This document shows, piece by piece, positions 1 to 8,861 of a stretch of 64,000 nucleotides of DNA (position 1 is the first letter of the stretch; the number at the start of each line of letters is the position of its first letter). The translations under genes were made by a program, and so were the position numbers. Under the pieces are notes generated by a model. The model was not told the DNA's origin and made no database searches. It saw only the letters and a program-made list of their open reading frames with translations. This DNA comes from Paucibacter sp. Y2R2-4. GTDB taxonomy: Bacteria; Pseudomonadota; Gammaproteobacteria; Burkholderiales; Burkholderiaceae_C. The DNA lies in assembly GCF_025717535.1 (NCBI RefSeq), contig NZ_JAJIRO010000001.1:1240001-1304000 (forward strand), read 5' to 3'.

Positions 1-140
1 CTGGTCAACAAGAGCTCCAGATCGCCCTGCTCTTGCAACAAGAACTTGGTCTTCCAAAAAGGATGCGACAGCCACGACCCTTCCAGGGACTGGATATACA
101 TGCCCAACTGGACTTGTTGGGTGGGTATTTTTTTCAGCAT
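1..140 (-). CDS. HD-GYP domain protein, N-terminal fragment (cut by window edge)
   Basis: Read on the minus strand from an ATG at 140, the first 46 codons encode a protein that runs off the left edge. Of its first 33 residues, 28 are identical to those of the complete HD-GYP protein encoded just upstream (299-1588), including the shared stretch EGSWLSHPFWKTKF. This is the N-terminal DUF3391-type region that precedes HD-GYP c-di-GMP phosphodiesterase domains. The two genes are in tandem, same strand, 158 bp apart, so it is most likely a paralogue from a tandem duplication. The HD-GYP domain itself lies outside the window, so the enzymatic call is by homology to the neighbour only. Confidence 0.75.
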   Translation of the reverse strand, partial: MLKKIPTQQVQLGMYIQSLEGSWLSHPFWKTKFLLQEQGDLELLLT

Positions 141-298
141 GTGAGGGACGAGAAGCCGTAGCTCTGGCGAGCTTGAGCCGCGCAGTATCCCTTGGCACCA
201 GACCAATGCAAGACCGGATCAAGCGCTGTTTGTGAGGGCTCATTCCGGGATGCCCGGCCCATTGCTTAGGGCGGGCTCAGGACGCGCTCAGAACTGAA

Positions 299-1588
299 TC
301 AAGACTTGCGCCAGATATCGTCCAGATGGGTGAAGCCCCAATCTTGCGGGGACTCACGCGAGATCACCCGGTCGCCGGCCGAAGCTTCGGACAGGTCCAG
401 GGTCTGCACCGAGATCGGCAGCTTGGAGCGGGTCGAGAAAAACACCCGCACCACCGGAGCCGCCAGGTTCTGCTGATTCAGGTCGACCACCACCGCCAAA
501 CGGCCGGACTCCAATTTGACCAAGCTCCCCACCGGATAGATGCCCACACACATAACGAAAGCCTTGAACACCACCGGATCGAACTGCCCGGTCCACTGCG
601 CCATGCGCTGGATGGAACCGGCGGGATCCCAGGCGGTTTTGTAAGGCCGCGTCGAAGTCACGGCGTCATAGACATCACAGACCGCCCCCATGCGTGCCAG
701 CAAGCTGATTTGCTCACCCTTGAGTCGCTTGGGGTAGCCGGTGCCATCCATTTTTTCATGGTGATGCAGGCAGACATCGAGCGCGGCATCGGGCACTCCG
801 CCGCTGTCCTTCAGGATTTGGTAGCCACGCACCGGATGCGAACGGATCACATTGAACTCGGCGTCAGTCAACTGCCCGGCCTTGTTCAAAATCTCCAGCG
901 GCATGGCCATCTTGCCGATGTCATGCAGCAGACCGGCCATGCCGGCTTCACGCATCTCTTGCTCGTCCATACCCAGCTGACGGCCCAGGGACACCATCAG
1001 GGCGCAGACCGCCACCGAGTGCATATAGGTGTAATCGTCTTTGGTCTTGAGCCGGGCCAGACTGATCAGGGCCGAAGGATTGCGCGACACCGAATTGGCG
1101 ATTTCTTCCACCAGCGGCAGGCATTGCTCGGCGCTGACCGAATTGCCCATGCGCGCCTCGCCGAACAGCGCCATCACCTGTTCACGCGAGCGGTTCATCA
1201 GCTGCGTGGCATGCTCGATCTCCGCACTCAGGCTGACTTTTGTCTGCGGCTTGGGTCGCTCGATGGGGAGTGTGAACTTGGGGGGGACTGGCGGCTTGAG
1301 TTCGATCTGCGGTGCGGCAACTTGTGGCGCAGCGTTTGATTCAGAGGGGGCCGCTGCAGCCACGGCTTCAGCGGGCGCACTGGCCGGCGGGGCTTCGGCT
1401 GCAACATCGCCGCCCTTGCTGACGTCGATCCACACCGCCGGCACGCCACTATTCTTCAGCGCCGCCAAGTCTGCCGCATCGCGCAAGACAAACTTGGTCT
1501 TCCAGAATGGATGTGACAGCCAAGAGCCCTCCATCGACTGGAGATACATGCCCAGCTCGACTTGTTCAGTAGGAATTCTCTTGAGCAT
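299..1588 (-). CDS. HD-GYP domain c-di-GMP phosphodiesterase
   Basis: 429 residues. An N-terminal DUF3391-like region (about 1-60) is followed by a low-complexity Ala/Pro linker (about 60-115) and an HD-GYP domain. Visible motifs are HDIGK (the HD pair), the downstream HHHEKMDGTGYP (the GYP motif with its metal-binding histidines) and DVYDAVTS, so the metal site looks complete. Such proteins hydrolyse c-di-GMP, usually through to GMP. There is no signal peptide or membrane segment, so it should be cytosolic. ATG start at 1588. It is the upstream member of a tandem pair with the fragment at 1-140. Confidence 0.93.
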   Translation of the reverse strand: MLKRIPTEQVELGMYLQSMEGSWLSHPFWKTKFVLRDAADLAALKNSGVPAVWIDVSKGGDVAAEAPPASAPAEAVAAAAPSESNAAPQVAAPQIELKPPVPPKFTLPIERPKPQTKVSLSAEIEHATQLMNRSREQVMALFGEARMGNSVSAEQCLPLVEEIANSVSRNPSALISLARLKTKDDYTYMHSVAVCALMVSLGRQLGMDEQEMREAGMAGLLHDIGKMAMPLEILNKAGQLTDAEFNVIRSHPVRGYQILKDSGGVPDAALDVCLHHHEKMDGTGYPKRLKGEQISLLARMGAVCDVYDAVTSTRPYKTAWDPAGSIQRMAQWTGQFDPVVFKAFVMCVGIYPVGSLVKLESGRLAVVVDLNQQNLAAPVVRVFFSTRSKLPISVQTLDLSEASAGDRVISRESPQDWGFTHLDDIWRKS

Positions 1589-1673
1589 TGTTCGCCAAAA
1601 ACTCAGATCTTCAACTCAGGGGCCAGGTCCAAGTATCACCCGATCATCGCCCGTGCTTCGTGCCAGAGTGCAC

Positions 1674-1705
1674 AAAAAAACCGCCTCAAGGGCGGTTTTC
1701 TTTTT
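1674..1705 (-). terminator. Rho-independent terminator behind cytochrome c4
   Basis: Inverted repeat ACCGCC-tcaag-GGCGGT flanked by an A-run on the left and a T-rich run on the right, so it could work in both directions. On the minus strand it lies 36 bp after the cytochrome c4 stop and before the HD-GYP start, so it should end the cytochrome transcript and separate the two genes. Confidence 0.85.
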
Positions 1706-1740
1706 CATTGTTTCGAACGAAGGGCTTGCCCCCACTCGAA

Positions 1741-2400
1741 TCAACGGAACTTGTTTTGCGGCACGGTGCGCAACTCGCTCGGCAAGGAGGCCAAGTATTT
1801 AGCCAGTGCCTTCAATTCAGCAGCGCTGAATTGCTTGACCTGACCCGCCATGATGGCGTTGCTACGGCCAACCACTGCTTGGCCTTCGGTTTGATACGAC
1901 TTCAGGGCCACATTCAGATAGTCGGCGTGTTGGCCGGCGATCTTGGGGTAGGCGCCGTCAATCGGCTTGCTGAAGTTGGCGCCGTGGCAGGATACGCAAG
2001 CGCCTTTGGTCAAGAGCTCAGCCACTTGAGCCGAAGGAGCCGGCACGGTCTCAGCCACCGGCGGCACGCCGGCTTGAGTTTCGTAGAAGGCAGAGATATC
2101 GGTGATGTCCTGCTCGGTCAGGCTCAGGGCGATGCCGCGCATGGTGGGGTGCTTGCGCTCGCCCTTGGCATAAGCCGTCAGCGCGGAGGCGATGTACTTG
2201 GCGTTTTGGCCAGCAATCATCGGCACCTTGTGCACTTCGGGGAAGCTGGCCTGATAGCCCGGGATGCCGTGGCAGCCGATGCACATGGCAATCTTGGTCT
2301 GCACAGCCGGCGCGGTCGATGCCGCCTCCTTGGCTTGAACGGTAGCGGCGGCGCCCAACAGCGTGGCCAAGGCGAGCGAGATCTGCAGCAGTTTTTTCAT
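1741..2400 (-). CDS. Cytochrome c4, dihaem periplasmic c-type cytochrome
   Basis: 219 residues from the ATG at 2400, which begins MKKLLQ and gives a normal Sec signal peptide ending near VQA-KE; longer in-frame starts would put an unlikely 16-residue leader in front of it. Two haem c sites, CIGCH and CVSCH, sit in two homologous halves. Each half has a candidate distal methionine (HPTM and NAIM), the pattern of cytochrome c4. It probably carries electrons in the periplasm to a terminal oxidase. Monocistronic: divergent from moxR (87 bp) and ended by the hairpin at 1674-1705. Confidence 0.92.
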   Translation of the reverse strand: MKKLLQISLALATLLGAAATVQAKEAASTAPAVQTKIAMCIGCHGIPGYQASFPEVHKVPMIAGQNAKYIASALTAYAKGERKHPTMRGIALSLTEQDITDISAFYETQAGVPPVAETVPAPSAQVAELLTKGACVSCHGANFSKPIDGAYPKIAGQHADYLNVALKSYQTEGQAVVGRSNAIMAGQVKQFSAAELKALAKYLASLPSELRTVPQNKFR

Positions 2401-2433
2401 GGTCCCGGGGGTCTTGATCTTGTACCGACGGGC

Positions 2434-2439
2434 ATTATA
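2434..2439 (-). promoter_or_regulatory. -10 box upstream of cytochrome c4
   Basis: A perfect TATAAT on the minus strand, 34 nt upstream of the cytochrome c4 ATG. I see no convincing -35 at 16-18 bp spacing, so this is a position-based suggestion only. Confidence 0.4.
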
Positions 2440-2487
2440 GGGGGGCACTTATACTGAATCATCACCTTTTAGAGTTTGATCTAAACC

Positions 2488-3342
2488 ATGAAATTTGAAG
2501 GCTCGGAACAGTACGTCGCCACGCCCGACCTGATGTTGGCCGTCAACGCCGCAGCCACGCTGCAAAGGCCTTTGTTGATCAAGGGCGAACCCGGCACTGG
2601 CAAGACCATGCTGGCCGAGGAAGTGGCGCGCGCTTTGGGCATGCCTTTGTTGCAATGGCATATCAAGTCCACCACCAAGGCCCAACAAGGCCTGTATGAG
2701 TATGACGCGGTCAGCCGACTGCGCGACAGCCAGCTCTCGGGCATTGAAGGCGCCGAAAAGGTGCGCAATATCGAGAACTACATCGTCAAGGGCGTGCTCT
2801 GGCAAGCCTTTGAGGCCGATCGCCCGGTGGTGCTCTTGATCGATGAGATCGACAAGGCCGACATTGAATTCCCCAACGATCTCTTGCGCGAGATCGACCG
2901 CATGGAGTTCTATGTCTACGAGACGCGCCAACTGGTCAAGGCGCGCCACCGCCCCCTGGTCTTCATCACCTCGAACAATGAGAAAGAGTTGCCCGACGCC
3001 TTTTTGCGCCGCTGCTTCTTCCACTACATCAAGTTCCCCGAGGCGCAGACCATGCAAGCCATCGTGGATGTGCACTTCCCTGGTCTGAAGCAAGACTTGC
3101 TGGCGGCGGCGCTGCGCACCTTCTTTGAAGTGCGCGGCCTGCCCGGCCTGAAGAAGAAGCCCTCCACTTCGGAATTGCTGGACTGGCTGAAGCTGCTGGT
3201 GGCCGAAGACATTCCAACCGAAACGCTTTTGCTCAAGGATGACAAGGTCACGGTGCCGCCCCTGGTGGGAGCCTTGCTGAAGAACGAGCAAGACCTGACC
3301 CTGTTTGAGAAGCTGGTGCAAATGCAGCGCCACAACCGCTGA
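2488..3342 (+). CDS. MoxR-family AAA+ ATPase
   Basis: 284 residues. Walker A GEPGTGKT at 33-40 and Walker B VVLLIDEIDKAD near 113-124, followed by a sensor-type ITSNNE. The overall order matches MoxR AAA+ ATPases, which act with VWA proteins as chaperone pairs that insert metals or assemble complexes. The likely VWA partner here is not adjacent but 9.8 kb downstream (13178-14359). First gene of a short plus-strand run with the small membrane protein and the S9 peptidase. The client is unknown. Confidence 0.93.
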   Translation: MKFEGSEQYVATPDLMLAVNAAATLQRPLLIKGEPGTGKTMLAEEVARALGMPLLQWHIKSTTKAQQGLYEYDAVSRLRDSQLSGIEGAEKVRNIENYIVKGVLWQAFEADRPVVLLIDEIDKADIEFPNDLLREIDRMEFYVYETRQLVKARHRPLVFITSNNEKELPDAFLRRCFFHYIKFPEAQTMQAIVDVHFPGLKQDLLAAALRTFFEVRGLPGLKKKPSTSELLDWLKLLVAEDIPTETLLLKDDKVTVPPLVGALLKNEQDLTLFEKLVQMQRHNR

Positions 3343-3353
3343 AGGCCCGGCGC

Positions 3354-3566
3354 ATGGAACCGCAATTGAAAAAATCTGCGCTTGAAGGCTTGGCGGACGC
3401 GGCCGGCTTTGTGCTGGGCGCCTTGGCCGGTTGGCAACTCGGCGCCGCGCTCGGCTTTGATTGCATCAATACGCCCGGCTGGGCGATGCCGCAAATCATC
3501 GGTTTGATTTTGATCGTGCTCGGATGCGGCGCAGGGCGCTGGCTGTTCCGGCGCCTGCTGGCCTGA
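3354..3566 (+). CDS. Small two-helix membrane protein
   Basis: 70 residues. Two hydrophobic segments (about 14-33 and 44-62) are separated by a short loop, and the C-terminus is basic (RWLFRRLLA). It starts 11 nt after moxR, with AAGG 8 nt before the ATG, and is followed 38 nt later by the S9 peptidase, so all three genes are probably co-transcribed. I do not recognise a named family. Confidence 0.75.
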   Translation: MEPQLKKSALEGLADAAGFVLGALAGWQLGAALGFDCINTPGWAMPQIIGLILIVLGCGAGRWLFRRLLA

Positions 3567-3604
3567 TTGATTGGCAAACCCCTACTCCTGGAGCACTGCG
3601 GACC

Positions 3605-5671
3605 ATGGCGAAAGACAAAGCCTCGAAGAAGTCGACGTTTGATGTGCAAGCCCTGTGGCAGATGCTGCGGGTTGGCGCCCCTAGCTTGTCGCCCGACGGC
3701 GCGCAGGTGGTGGCCGGCGTCACACAGTATTCGATGGACAGCAACAAAAGCCAGTCCAGCCTCTATCTTTTGTCCACCTTTGGCGGCGAGCCGCGTCGAC
3801 TCACCAGCGCCGGCGATAAAGATGGCGCGCCGCAATGGAGCCCCGCCGGCGACCAGATCGCCTTCATCGCCAAGCGCGAGCAAGAAGGCCGCAAGGACGA
3901 AGAAGCCCAGCTCTATCTGATTGCCCCGGACGGCGGCGAGGCTCGACGCATCGTTGACGTCGCCACCGGCGTGGAGTCCTTCAAATGGTTCCCCGATGGG
4001 CGCCGAATCGCCTGCATTTCTTGGGTCTGGCCCGAGCTGAAAGGCAATAAGGCGCAGGCTCAGGCCATGGCCGCCTTCAAGGCCCGCAAAGAAACGGGAT
4101 ACGTCACCAGCGAGACCTTCTACCGCTATTGGGACCACCAAATCCCCATGGGACGCGTCGCCCATCTTTTGATTGTTGATGTGCGCAGCGGCAAGGTGCA
4201 GGACTTGTTCGAGGGCACGGATTTCGAGCTGGGCCGGGCCGACCCCGATGCCACTAGCTTTGATATCTCGCCCGATGGCCGCCGCATCGTCTTCGCCTAT
4301 GACCCAGCCCTTGAAAAAAAGGTCGGCAACAACTTCGCACTGGCCGAAGTCGAGCTGAAGAGCCGGACTTTCCGCACCCTGTTGCAAGACCAGGCTTGGA
4401 CCTTCCAGGCGCCGCGCTACAGTCATGCGGGCCAGCATCTGGCCTTTCTGGCCAGCCATCAAGGGCTGAAGCACACCATGCCCTCGCAGCTGGCCATTCT
4501 CGACACCCATGGCCGTTGGGCCGCGGTCTCGGAACATTGGGACCGCGAAGTGACCGCGCCGCTGCAATGGGCCGATGACGATGCGTCCCTGTTGTTTTGT
4601 GCCGAAGAAAAAGGCCGCCGCCATCTTTGGCGCTTTGCGCTGCCGATTGATGGCGCCCTGCCCCAAGCGCAGATCGAATTTGAAGGCGGTCATGCGGCCA
4701 GCTTTGCCGCCGCAGCCGGCGTGATCGTGGTCAATCACGACAGCGTGCGCTTTCCTGCGCGCTTGTCGGTGTTGGACGAGCAGCAGGTGCCGCAGCGCAT
4801 TGAAACTTTCAATGATGAGTTGCTGGCTGCCTTTGAGCTGCCCGCGGCTGAGGAGCTATTCTTCAAGGGCGCGCAGGGCGACTCGGTGCAGATGTGGCTC
4901 AGCATGCCGCCCGGCTTCGATGCCAAGAAAAAGTATCCACTGATGCACGTCATCCACGGCGGCCCGCACACGGCCGCGGGCGATGTTTGGCATTGGCGCT
5001 GGAACGCACAGCTCTTCGCCGCCGAGGGCTATGTGGTGGCCAACGTCAACTACCACGGCTCCTCCAGCTTCGGCCACGCCTTCCTCGACTCCATCACCCA
5101 CCGCTGGGGCGAGCTGGAGTTGCAAGACATCGAAGCCGCCACCGACTATCTGCTGAAAAAACCATGGGCTGACAAACAACGCGTCTTCGCCACGGGCGGC
5201 AGCTATGGCGGCTTCATGGTGGCCTGGATGAACGGGCACGTCGAGCCAGGGCGTTATCAAGCCTATGTCTGCCATGCCGGCTGCTACGACTGGCAAGCCA
5301 TGTTTGCCGACGACGCCTACACCTGGCATGCCAAGGAGCTGGGGGCCAACTATTGGGACGACCCTGCCAAGATTGCGGCGCAAAGCCCGCACAGCTTTGC
5401 CCAGCATATGCACACGCCAACGCTGGTGATTCACGGGGCGCAAGACTTCCGAGTGCCGGATGCGCAAGGCCTGGCCTACTACAACACCTTGAAAGCGCGC
5501 GGCGTCGATGCGCGCCTGCTGTGGTTCCCGGACGAGAACCATTGGGTGCTCAAGCCGCAAAACAGCCGGCTTTGGTATGGCGAGTTTTTTGACTGGCTGA
5601 AGAAATACGACTCCCAGGCGGACAAGCCCAAGGCCAGGCGATCCAAAGAAGCCAAGCGCAAAAAGAGCTGA
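3605..5671 (+). CDS. S9 family prolyl oligopeptidase-type peptidase
   Basis: 688 residues from the ATG at 3605; longer in-frame versions overlap the small upstream gene. The N-terminal beta-propeller (about 1-400) contains TolB/WD40-like repeats such as LSPDGAQ, WSPAGDQ and ISPDGRR. The C-terminal alpha/beta-hydrolase domain has the nucleophile elbow GGSYGG with Ser533, then Asp614 (GAQDFRVPD) and His646 (ENHWV), a complete triad. No signal peptide is visible, so it is probably cytosolic. It likely cleaves short peptides (acylaminoacyl- or dipeptidyl-peptidase type). The tail is Lys/Arg-rich. Confidence 0.93.
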   Translation: MAKDKASKKSTFDVQALWQMLRVGAPSLSPDGAQVVAGVTQYSMDSNKSQSSLYLLSTFGGEPRRLTSAGDKDGAPQWSPAGDQIAFIAKREQEGRKDEEAQLYLIAPDGGEARRIVDVATGVESFKWFPDGRRIACISWVWPELKGNKAQAQAMAAFKARKETGYVTSETFYRYWDHQIPMGRVAHLLIVDVRSGKVQDLFEGTDFELGRADPDATSFDISPDGRRIVFAYDPALEKKVGNNFALAEVELKSRTFRTLLQDQAWTFQAPRYSHAGQHLAFLASHQGLKHTMPSQLAILDTHGRWAAVSEHWDREVTAPLQWADDDASLLFCAEEKGRRHLWRFALPIDGALPQAQIEFEGGHAASFAAAAGVIVVNHDSVRFPARLSVLDEQQVPQRIETFNDELLAAFELPAAEELFFKGAQGDSVQMWLSMPPGFDAKKKYPLMHVIHGGPHTAAGDVWHWRWNAQLFAAEGYVVANVNYHGSSSFGHAFLDSITHRWGELELQDIEAATDYLLKKPWADKQRVFATGGSYGGFMVAWMNGHVEPGRYQAYVCHAGCYDWQAMFADDAYTWHAKELGANYWDDPAKIAAQSPHSFAQHMHTPTLVIHGAQDFRVPDAQGLAYYNTLKARGVDARLLWFPDENHWVLKPQNSRLWYGEFFDWLKKYDSQADKPKARRSKEAKRKKS

Positions 5672-5682
5672 AACGGGCCGAG

Positions 5683-6963
5683 CTACTCGGCTTGCCCCCA
5701 ATCAGCATCCCCACACAGCACCCGCAAGCGCCCGTCCTGCCAAAACGCCACCGAAACGGTGATGCACAGGCGGGCACCATGCAGGCTCAAGTAAGGGCGC
5801 GTGACTTGCACCTCGCCAATGCTGGCCAGCGCGCGGCGGAAATAAGGCCGGCGCGCCCAGCGAGCATCTCCGGCCCGTTCCAGCGGAGCAAAGCGCTCTT
5901 CGGTCGCTTGCACCACACCGTCCGGCAACTCGCGCAGGCCCAACTCCCGGCCCTGTTCATCCAGCAGATAGCAAAGCTGAGCCCCTTGCAAACGCAAGAA
6001 GGCTTCGCAGGCGACACGCAGTTCGCGCCCTTGTTGCAAGGGCAAAAGCGCCAAAGCCATCGCAGTTCGGTAAGGCGCCACCCGCTCTTCATAGCGTTGC
6101 CGCCCTTGCAGATGTGTGGCATCAAACAACTCCCAGACATCTTCAATCAAGGGCGAGATCTCACCCGCGGCGCGCAAGTCCGCCTGCGGCCGCCCAAAGG
6201 CATAGCCTTGCACCAGATCGATGTCGGCATCCAGTGCCAGCTGCGCCTCTTCGCGGGTCTCGATGCCCTCCAGCAGCACCAGGGCGCCGCACTCATGCAG
6301 CAAAGACACCATATGCGTCATCACCCGCGCCATGCGGTGCGAATGGCTGGCTTGCTGCAAGAGGCCGCGGTCAAGCTTGACGATCTCTGGCTTGATGCGC
6401 CAGATGCGATCAAAGTTGGAGTGCCCCGCGCCAAAGTCATCCAACGCCAGCAGACAACCGGTACGCCGCGCCGCCTCCACGGCATGTTCGAACTTTTCAT
6501 CCTGCGCCATCACGTCTTCGGTCACTTCAAAGACCAGGCGGTTCATCGGCAGGCCCAGTTGCTGCACCACCTCCACCGCCTGGGTCAGCATCTCCGCATG
6601 GCGCGCCGCATGCACGAACACGGCGGGGTGCACATTCAAGAACAGCCAGCAGTCGGGTATGCGCTGTTCCACGAAGTTATGCACATGCAATAGACGACAC
6701 AGACGGTCCAGATGCACCTGCTCTTCAAAACTGCCCACACGCTCAAAGGCATGCAGCGGTGACAAGGCCTGACCCTGTGCATCGCTGACCCGGATCAAGG
6801 CCTCGTACCCTACCGGGCGGCGGTGCGGAAAGCTGTAAATCGGCTGGAAATGGCTGCGCAAGACCTGATCGGCATGGCGGGCCTGCCAACGGCCGGGCTG
6901 ATCGGGCTCTTCGGCCATCGCCCCATAAAGCGCCGTCAACATCTGCTCGACTTCTGGATTCAT
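5683..6963 (-). CDS. EAL domain c-di-GMP phosphodiesterase with YkuI_C-like C-terminal domain
   Basis: 426 residues from the ATG at 6963, preceded by AAAGGG 7 nt upstream; the open frame continues upstream but into the tpsB end. The EAL domain (about 30-270) keeps EAL at 54-56, LNVHP, EVTED, DDFGAG, KLD, EGIET and QGYAFG, so the catalytic site looks intact and c-di-GMP to pGpG is expected. The last 140 residues, with WARRPYFRRAL and a Cache/PAS-like beta pattern, resemble the EAL-associated YkuI_C sensor domain. Cytosolic. It ends convergent with the S9 peptidase (11 bp) and follows tpsB on the same strand after about 200 bp, so it may belong to the adhesin locus. Confidence 0.9.
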   Translation of the reverse strand: MNPEVEQMLTALYGAMAEEPDQPGRWQARHADQVLRSHFQPIYSFPHRRPVGYEALIRVSDAQGQALSPLHAFERVGSFEEQVHLDRLCRLLHVHNFVEQRIPDCWLFLNVHPAVFVHAARHAEMLTQAVEVVQQLGLPMNRLVFEVTEDVMAQDEKFEHAVEAARRTGCLLALDDFGAGHSNFDRIWRIKPEIVKLDRGLLQQASHSHRMARVMTHMVSLLHECGALVLLEGIETREEAQLALDADIDLVQGYAFGRPQADLRAAGEISPLIEDVWELFDATHLQGRQRYEERVAPYRTAMALALLPLQQGRELRVACEAFLRLQGAQLCYLLDEQGRELGLRELPDGVVQATEERFAPLERAGDARWARRPYFRRALASIGEVQVTRPYLSLHGARLCITVSVAFWQDGRLRVLCGDADWGQAE

Positions 6964-7163
6964 GCATCGCCCTTTCTTGCAGTGCATGCAGTCTGGCACA
7001 AGAGAAAGAGCATGTGGCGGCGCCGGGGAATCAAAACCGATGGGCCGGCGCGCGGCCTCGCGCTCAGAAGCTGCCAATGCAACCCAGAGTTCACTGGGCT
7101 GCCGCGCAAGCGCATGCCGCAGAGCCTCGTTGGAGCGCCTTTGCCACTCGCGAGGCCGCGAGC

Positions 7164-8861
7164 TCAGATGCGGTAGTTCACTCCGATCCAAGCCTGCGGC
7201 TGTTTGTTCGAACTGGTGTCGGCCTGTGGCGTTCCGCCATGGCCACGCCAAGCCAAGCTGGCGTCCAACTCAAACCCTTGGAATTGCGCCCTGACACCCA
7301 GACCGGCACCGCTGAGCATGCGGCTGTTGGATGCGGTTTGCGGCGTCGGCGTCTTGTTGATCTGGACCTTGCCGGCGTCATACAGCACATAGGGCACCAC
7401 GCTGCCCAATGCGTAGCGCAGTTCCATTTGCGTCATCCAACCTTGATCACCGGTGGCTTCGCCATTCGGGTAGCTGCGCACGCCGCTGGCGCCACCCAAG
7501 GTGATGCGCTCGCTGGAGTCAAGATTCTTGTCACTCATTTGAGCGCTGACACGGCCATAGAAGCTCAGGCCCGCGATGCCGAGATTCTGCAAGCGCAGCA
7601 GGTCAAAGTTGACTTTCGAGAATCGACCCAGCGTGCGATTTTCGTCCACAGGAATTTGTGGACCAGCGAACTTGAGCTTGCCCAGGGTCAGCGTCACATT
7701 GCCAAAGCTAAGCCCGCCTTCACCCATGCCATCACGAAGATCAAAGTCAAAGCCCAGAACCGCCGCATCGGTGGATTTGCCTTCGCTGATGTTGCCCTTG
7801 TTGTCTTGCAGGCGTTTGTGCTGGTATGCCGCAGAGGCCTTCAGATTGGCTTGGTTCGAGCGCAGCAAGGGATAGCTCAGGCCCACATTGCTGACTTTGG
7901 CGGTGCCGGTGGCATTGGCACTGGCGAACTCTTTGCCCAGTTGATAGTCCGTATGGGCATAGCTGAGGGTGCCGCGCAAACCCTTGTCGCCCAGCGGCGT
8001 GTTGTAGGCCAAGCTGCCCAGCCACAGCTTCTCATCGCTGACCAAGGTACGAAGACTGATCTGGTCACCCAGCCGCAAGGGGCTGTTCCAGTCGACATTG
8101 AATTGCAGGCGATTGCGACCGCTATAACGATTGCCGTGGTTGTCGGCGCCTAGGCTGAGGGCCCAAGCCTGGGTTCGCGTGACTTCGACCTCCAAGTCCC
8201 CGCTGCCGACTTTGCTGCCGGGTTGCATCAAGGGCGTAACCCGCAGCCCCGGTTGGTCGCCCAGAATCAAGGTGGCGCGCTCAAGGGGAGCGCTGGCAAT
8301 CACACTGCCCACTTGAATTGCGCTCAGAAATTGCTCGGCCTGGGCGGCCCACGCGGGGTCGGCAGCGACGACGCGAATCTGGCCGTACTCCCCTTCCAAA
8401 ACCTGGATGCGCAAGAGCCCGTCGCTTACATCTTGGGGCGGCAAATAGGCCCGCGCAAACAAAAAGCCGCGTTGCTGATAGAAGCTGCTGACTCGATCAG
8501 CCAAGTCACGAAGACCCGCCAAATCAAATGATTTGCCTGGCGCATCGGCAAGCAATGTTGCCAGCGTGGCGCTGTCGATCACTGTGTTGCCCGCGATCTG
8601 TACACCGCTGATCAGCACCTGCCTGCCGCCGGGCAGCACAAGATCGCTGCGGGGCGTCGGCATCGTGAGCCTAGGGGCTTGCCGCTGCGGCTCTGGGACT
8701 CGCTTGAGCTCTTGAGAAAGCTGCCCGGCATCAGGCGGTGTCTGCGCGCGCGCGGCATGAGCGGCCATGCTTGCGATCAAGGCCAAACTGGCCAAGCGAA
8801 GGAGTTGCACGCCTCGGTCTTCAGAGGCAATGCTGCTGATAGGTTTGATGGCTTTTCTCAT
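7164..8861 (-). CDS. Two-partner secretion outer-membrane transporter (TpsB, ShlB/FhaC/HecB family)
   Basis: 565 residues. Basic N-terminus and signal peptide ending near AHAARAQ, a Pro-rich linker, a POTRA pair (about 75-225, with GVQIAGNTVID and YQQRGFLFARAYLPPQ), then a 16-strand-type barrel. The barrel keeps TLGGASGVRSYP, the VRGY/F-like motif of lid loop L6. It should secrete the exoprotein encoded immediately upstream. Its ATG overlaps the tpsA stop by one base (TAATG) behind a GGGAAAG ribosome-binding site inside the tpsA end, which suggests translational coupling. Confidence 0.93.
   Translation of the reverse strand: MRKAIKPISSIASEDRGVQLLRLASLALIASMAAHAARAQTPPDAGQLSQELKRVPEPQRQAPRLTMPTPRSDLVLPGGRQVLISGVQIAGNTVIDSATLATLLADAPGKSFDLAGLRDLADRVSSFYQQRGFLFARAYLPPQDVSDGLLRIQVLEGEYGQIRVVAADPAWAAQAEQFLSAIQVGSVIASAPLERATLILGDQPGLRVTPLMQPGSKVGSGDLEVEVTRTQAWALSLGADNHGNRYSGRNRLQFNVDWNSPLRLGDQISLRTLVSDEKLWLGSLAYNTPLGDKGLRGTLSYAHTDYQLGKEFASANATGTAKVSNVGLSYPLLRSNQANLKASAAYQHKRLQDNKGNISEGKSTDAAVLGFDFDLRDGMGEGGLSFGNVTLTLGKLKFAGPQIPVDENRTLGRFSKVNFDLLRLQNLGIAGLSFYGRVSAQMSDKNLDSSERITLGGASGVRSYPNGEATGDQGWMTQMELRYALGSVVPYVLYDAGKVQINKTPTPQTASNSRMLSGAGLGVRAQFQGFELDASLAWRGHGGTPQADTSSNKQPQAWIGVNYRI

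Noticed and set aside
2420-2455. Plus-strand promoter for moxR using TATACT at 2450
   Set aside because: The only -35-like TTGTAC is 24 bp away, too far for a standard sigma70 promoter.
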